Positions 6,577-8,922 of a stretch of 8,922 nucleotides of DNA are shown here, piece by piece. Position numbers and translations under genes: made by a program. The stretch's first letter is position 1; each line of letters begins with the position of its first letter. Source of the stretch: an uncultured Oscillibacter sp. (lineage in GTDB: Bacteria > Bacillota > Clostridia > Oscillospirales > Oscillospiraceae); NCBI GenBank assembly GCA_900542115.1, contig UQMC01000087.1, forward strand, positions 1 to 8,922, given 5' to 3'. The notes below the pieces were generated by a model, which worked only from the letters and a program-made list of their open reading frames with translations, was not told the origin of the DNA and ran no database searches.

Positions 6577-7191
6577 TCACCCCTCCGATTTCGCACACTC
6601 GGCGTAAGTCAGTGGGAAGGACGCTTTCAGCACGGTGCTTTTCCGCACCGTCCAGCCGTTCTCCCGCAGAAATGCCAGGTATTCGTGGCTTGTCCACTTG
6701 CTGTGGAGAGGGAAGCCCGCCAGCTTCATGAAAAATGCTTTGACCTTTCCACGAAAGTCGTTACCGGCATGAGTAAAGGTCGGTGCGACCAGTATCCCGT
6801 CGTCTTTCAGCACCCGGCGAATTTCCGCCAATGCTCGCTCTGGTTCCGGTACAATGTGCAAAGCATTGGACACGATCACCACATCGAAAGACTGGTCAGC
6901 ATAGGGCAGATAGAACATATCCTGCACGGAGAAATGCAGCTTGGCGGATCGGTTGTCCCGCTTCGCTTCTGCGATCATCTCCGGCGAAGCGTCTGTGGCC
7001 TCAATATGAGCGGCACTGTTTACAATGTTTTTGGCGATCAGCCCTGTGCCGGTCGCCAGCTCCAGCACGGTTTTTTGCCGTACCACAGGGCGCAGCAGCT
7101 CGTACAGCCGCTCGTAAGCCGCTGCGTCCTTGCGCATGAAGCGGTCGTACCGCCCGGCGTTTTTATCCCAGAAATTTTGACTGTTTCTCAT
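6577..7191 (-). CDS. Class I SAM-dependent methyltransferase (204 aa), first gene of the operon
   Basis: A complete UbiE/Methyltransf_11-type methyltransferase. An FWDKNAGRYDRFM N-terminus (about residues 7-19) is typical of this family. Motif I is TVLELATGTGLIA at 41-53, and the acidic residue is Asp67 in IEATDASPEM. SFDVVIVSNALHIVPEPERA at 101-120 and RVLKDDGILVAPTF at 126-139 complete the fold. Small proteins of this type in Firmicutes methylate small molecules, including thiols, arsenite-like metalloids and aromatic hydroxyls; nothing here singles out one. There are no clustered cysteines that would suggest an arsenite methyltransferase. ATG 7191 is preceded by GAGGG at 7 nt. It is the first gene after the tetR terminator and a palindromic site, so its upstream region is the likely operon control point. 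Confidence 0.88.
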   Translation of the reverse strand: MRNSQNFWDKNAGRYDRFMRKDAAAYERLYELLRPVVRQKTVLELATGTGLIAKNIVNSAAHIEATDASPEMIAEAKRDNRSAKLHFSVQDMFYLPYADQSFDVVIVSNALHIVPEPERALAEIRRVLKDDGILVAPTFTHAGNDFRGKVKAFFMKLAGFPLHSKWTSHEYLAFLRENGWTVRKSTVLKASFPLTYAECAKSEG

Positions 7192-7224
7192 GATTTCGCC
7201 CTCACAACGAGATGTTAAACTCCT

Positions 7225-7267
7225 CTAACTCACACAGATGACACAAACGAGTTAGAATAAGCTAACT
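7225..7267 (-). promoter_or_regulatory. Candidate operator: palindromic AGTTAG/CTAACT sites upstream of the methyltransferase operon
   Basis: An 18-bp interrupted palindrome, AGTTAG-N6-CTAACT, lies at 7250-7267. A third copy of the half-site (CTAACTC, 7225-7231) forms a second, wider inverted pair with GAGTTAG at 7249-7255. Palindromes of this size suit a dimeric TetR-type repressor, and the tetR gene is next door. In the direction of transcription a weak promoter can be drawn with TTTTCA as -35 and TATTCT as -10, 18 bp apart, with the -10 inside the palindrome. That promoter is marginal. The repeats are directly visible; the regulatory role is inferred. Confidence 0.45.
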
Positions 7268-7278
7268 GTATCCCTTTT

Positions 7279-7304
7279 GAAAAGCCGCATCACTGCGGCT
7301 TTTC
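7279..7304 (-). terminator. Rho-independent terminator after tetR
   Basis: A perfect 10-bp stem (GAAAAGCCGC pairing with GCGGCTTTTC) with a 6-nt loop lies 3 nt beyond the tetR stop codon. The stem arm ends in TTTT on both strands, so it could also act in the other direction. It should separate tetR transcripts from the methyltransferase operon, though readthrough remains possible because the genes point the same way. Confidence 0.8.
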
Positions 7305-7307
7305 CGC

Positions 7308-7886
7308 TTATGCAAATAGCTCCCGGCAGGCGCCCCGCACCAGCGTTTCCAGTACCTGCGGGTAGAGCACCCCAATCTGCTCCTGATGGGAGACGGTTAA
7401 AATCAAGCCCCGCACTGTGGCGGCAGCCAGCGCCATACCGCCCTTGGGCTGCAGGCCGCCCATCTCCAGCAGGGTACGGATGTGCGTCTCGTCATCGTGG
7501 TAGTGGGCGGTCTTCACTTCTTCCGGCAGGCGGTGCAGAAGAAAATCTGCGTCATTTTCGATGAACACAAAGGCTTTTGTCTTGGAGAGCCACCGACATG
7601 CCGCCAGGATCGCCGCTGCCGCGCGGTCGGCAGGAAGCAGGGGTGCATTCTCCTGCAAGGACTTCTGCGCTGCCGCGAAGCACTCGGTATGGATGTCCTC
7701 CAGTACAGTGAAAAACAGCAGCTCTTTGGAATCAAAGAATTTGTAAAATGACCCCTTGGAGATCCCAACGGCCTCCGTCAGCTGTTCCACAGAGGTTTTC
7801 CGCATCCCAATGGTAATGCCGCAGCGCCGGGCCTCCCGGATCAGGTCATTACGGATCTGTTCATTCTGTTCGTCTGTAAAAGCCAC
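7308..7886 (-). CDS. TetR/AcrR-family transcriptional regulator
   Basis: A 192-aa one-component repressor. The N-terminal DNA-binding helix-turn-helix occupies about residues 31-51 (TSVEQLTEAVGISKGSFYKFF), the hallmark TetR signature. It is followed by KELLFFTVLEDIHTE and an alpha-helical C-terminal ligand-binding and dimerisation region that is diverged, as is usual in this family. The start is GTG 7886, with AAGGAG 8 nt upstream, and family alignment supports it. It has its own promoter and terminator and is followed in the same direction by the methyltransferase/hydrolase operon. Local regulators of this kind usually respond to a small hydrophobic ligand, often a substrate or product of the adjacent enzymes. 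Control of the downstream operon is inferred from position and from the palindrome at 7250-7267. Confidence 0.93.
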   Translation of the reverse strand: MAFTDEQNEQIRNDLIREARRCGITIGMRKTSVEQLTEAVGISKGSFYKFFDSKELLFFTVLEDIHTECFAAAQKSLQENAPLLPADRAAAAILAACRWLSKTKAFVFIENDADFLLHRLPEEVKTAHYHDDETHIRTLLEMGGLQPKGGMALAAATVRGLILTVSHQEQIGVLYPQVLETLVRGACRELFA

Positions 7887-7932
7887 TGCGCACGCTCCTT
7901 GAATTTATGACCATATTTATCATTTCAGTCAA

Positions 7933-7961
7933 ATTGTAGCACGATCCGAAGATGTTGTCAA
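7933..7961 (-). promoter_or_regulatory. Sigma-A-type promoter of tetR
   Basis: Read on the minus strand, a perfect -35 box TTGACA (7956-7961) is followed after exactly 17 bp by TACAAT (7933-7938). Transcription would start near 7926, leaving about 40 nt of leader before the GTG start. Just downstream, TGAC and GTCA half-sites 16 bp apart (about 7908-7931) could be an autoregulatory operator, though their symmetry is weak. Confidence 0.8.
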
Positions 7962-8012
7962 CGGCGTCGTTTTGCTTTCCATCATGATCAAATCAGATCC
8001 AGCCTTTCCATC

Positions 8013-8479
8013 TCAAACGGCACAACCACGGATTTCAGCAATCTCGCCTTCGGCAATGCTGTGGTTGCGCTGGGCAATGGTCAGCAGTTCATCCGCAGAT
8101 ACGCTTTCATCCTTGTATCCGCTTTGGACGGCAAACTCGGAAATGACTTCTGCGCGGTTTTTGCCGAATTGTTATAGATTGCGCCAATCTGCCGCACGTG
8201 CCGATACTCCGCAAGGCTGGCAAAGGAACCGGCTTCGACCATCATGCGGCAGAACAGCGGCCCGTCCCGGACATAGTGTTTCGCGTATTTCAGGAACTCC
8301 GTTTCCTGCTCCGGGTCGAACCTCGGCAGACAGTACAGCAGCATTTGCAGAACTTCCAGCTTGTAGTCCAGAAAGCGCGCCGGATCGTAACGGTCAATGC
8401 CATTGCGGGTGAGAAAGCGGTAAATCGCGCTGTTCAGACGCTTTTCAGCGTGGTGCAGGAAGAAGCAGAAGCACAGCAA
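8013..8479 (-). pseudogene. Degraded sigma-70-like / mobile-element regulatory gene
   Basis: The stretch from 8479 reads HHAEKRLNSAIYRFLTRNG and onward, with LPRFDPEQETEFLKYAKHYV resembling sigma-70 region 2 (the RFDPE...F..YA..YIR pattern). After about residue 97 the frame goes wrong. Moving by one base at the A-run 8158-8162 restores a sensible tail, NRAEVISEFAVQSGYKDES and then SADELLTIAQRNHS, ending at TGA 8013-8015. A further shift would give VVVPFEMERLDLI and a stop at 7988-7990. No good ATG exists: only TTG 8479, and the frame is open back to a stop at 8513-8515. I read this as a dead gene from an integrative element. Clostridial conjugative elements often carry sigma-like genes, but the exact family is uncertain. 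Confidence 0.45.
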
Positions 8480-8520
8480 CTCAGAGAAAACGAGCGGCTG
8501 TGCTTTTCTGTTCTATCCAA

Positions 8521-8913
8521 TTACGCCCGTGTCCTACGGAGGTGGTCAGGCGGCAGCTTGCCCATCAGGAGCTGGAAGTGACTCTTGCCCTTTAACTTGC
8601 TGGGCTCCAGCAGATCCTGCACCAGCTTGAAGACAGAGACGATGTGCCGGCGCTCCTGTGGGTGCTCCTCATCCGGCGGCAGAAACTCCGCCAGCATCAG
8701 GATGACCGAAGTGAGCAATCCCTCCGCCGCATCATAGAAAAAGGCATTCTGTCCGCGGTTGCTGTCATCGCCATCGGGGTTGACAATGGTTTTATTATAC
8801 TCCTTCACAGATGCTTTCAAGATGAAATTTCCAAAAAGAAATGGGGTGACGCTTGTATGCGTCACCTCATAACGATTGATTTGGTTGATTTTTAGGGGGT
8901 TAGGTTTATCCAA
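8521..8913 (-). pseudogene. VirD4/TraG type IV coupling protein fragment
   Basis: From about codon 36 to 124 (8542-8808) the translation matches the central part of VirD4/TraG-like coupling ATPases of clostridial ICEs: NKTIVNPDGDDSNRG, FFYDAAEGLLTSVILMLAEF, RRHIVSVFKLVQDLLEPSK and FQLLMGKLPPDH. Full proteins are about 600 aa and carry Walker A and B motifs, both absent here. After PPDH the frame ends in six unrelated codons, so the gene is cut there. The first ~35 codons (from TTG 8913) also look non-homologous and contain a hairpin. It is therefore an internal fragment truncated at both ends, left from a conjugative element, and cannot function. Identification is from the recognised motif order and is fairly secure. 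Confidence 0.75.
8845..8866. terminator. Perfect 8-bp hairpin, possible terminator or junction element
   Basis: GGTGACGC and GCGTCACC flank a 6-nt loop. On the minus strand the hairpin is followed by CCATTTCTTTTT, which would suit an intrinsic terminator for a gene entering from the right. It lies just upstream of the VirD4 fragment's homology start, so it could instead mark the end of an inserted or deleted segment. Confidence 0.45.
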
Positions 8914-8922
8914 ATTAGTATA

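Noticed and set aside
6355..7218. Plus-strand open frame of 287 codons
   Set aside because: Antisense to the first methyltransferase and the hydrolase, both with complete motifs; its composition is typical of a complementary-strand shadow.
8198..8581. Plus-strand frame containing a coiled-coil-like VVQEEAEAQQLRENERL stretch
   Set aside because: The short stretch looks protein-like, but the rest of the frame is antisense to the better sigma-like sequence and no family is recognised; it may be a scrap at the junction, too short to support.
8845..8866. End hairpin of an IS200/IS605 element or group II intron boundary
   Set aside because: No transposase, reverse transcriptase or intron consensus ends are present nearby.
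1..8922. CRISPR array, tRNA, rRNA or riboswitch
   Set aside because: No regularly spaced repeats, tRNA-like cloverleaf or recognised riboswitch core was seen; the short intergenic gaps are accounted for by the listed sites.

Overview
The window looks like accessory DNA of a fairly GC-rich Bacillota (Clostridia), probably a gut Oscillospiraceae- or Lachnospiraceae-type genome. That is an inference from three things: strong AGGAGG-type ribosome binding sites, the protein families present, and conjugative-element fragments typical of clostridial ICEs. Every gene I accept lies on the minus strand, so the window reads right to left. The long plus-strand reading frames are low-quality shadows.

Right end (about 7990-8922): debris of an integrative/conjugative element. 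It holds a VirD4/TraG coupling-protein fragment cut at both ends, a small hairpin, and a frameshifted sigma-70-like gene. Next comes a TetR-family regulator (7308-7886) with a near-consensus promoter (TTGACA-17-TACAAT) and a strong hairpin terminator just after its stop.

Main part (1-7191): a tightly packed, apparently polycistronic array that runs off the left edge. In transcription order it encodes a class I SAM methyltransferase, an alpha/beta hydrolase, an LCM-type methyltransferase, another class I methyltransferase, a chimeric hydrolase/methyltransferase remnant, a 16-codon remnant, a metallo-beta-lactamase-fold hydrolase, a second alpha/beta hydrolase, a BAAT/dienelactone-hydrolase-like protein, an L-2-amino-thiazoline-4-carboxylate-hydrolase-family protein, a small frameshifted ORF, and the start of a second LCM-type methyltransferase. 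Most junctions overlap by 4 nt (ATGA) or have 1-9 nt spacers, implying translational coupling. A palindromic AGTTAG-N6-CTAACT site sits before the first methyltransferase and is a candidate operator.

Together this is a TetR-headed set of small-molecule methyltransferases and hydrolases with no transporter, synthase or ligase in view. It could be the tailoring part of an uncharacterised pathway, or a detoxification/volatile-methylation locus. The sequence alone does not identify a substrate. Several small deletions and frameshifts (chimera at 3928-4371, remnant at 3865-3915, small ORF at 463-636) show the array has been eroding or recombining. The most notable single observation is the in-frame fusion of an esterase N-terminus to a methyltransferase C-terminus.
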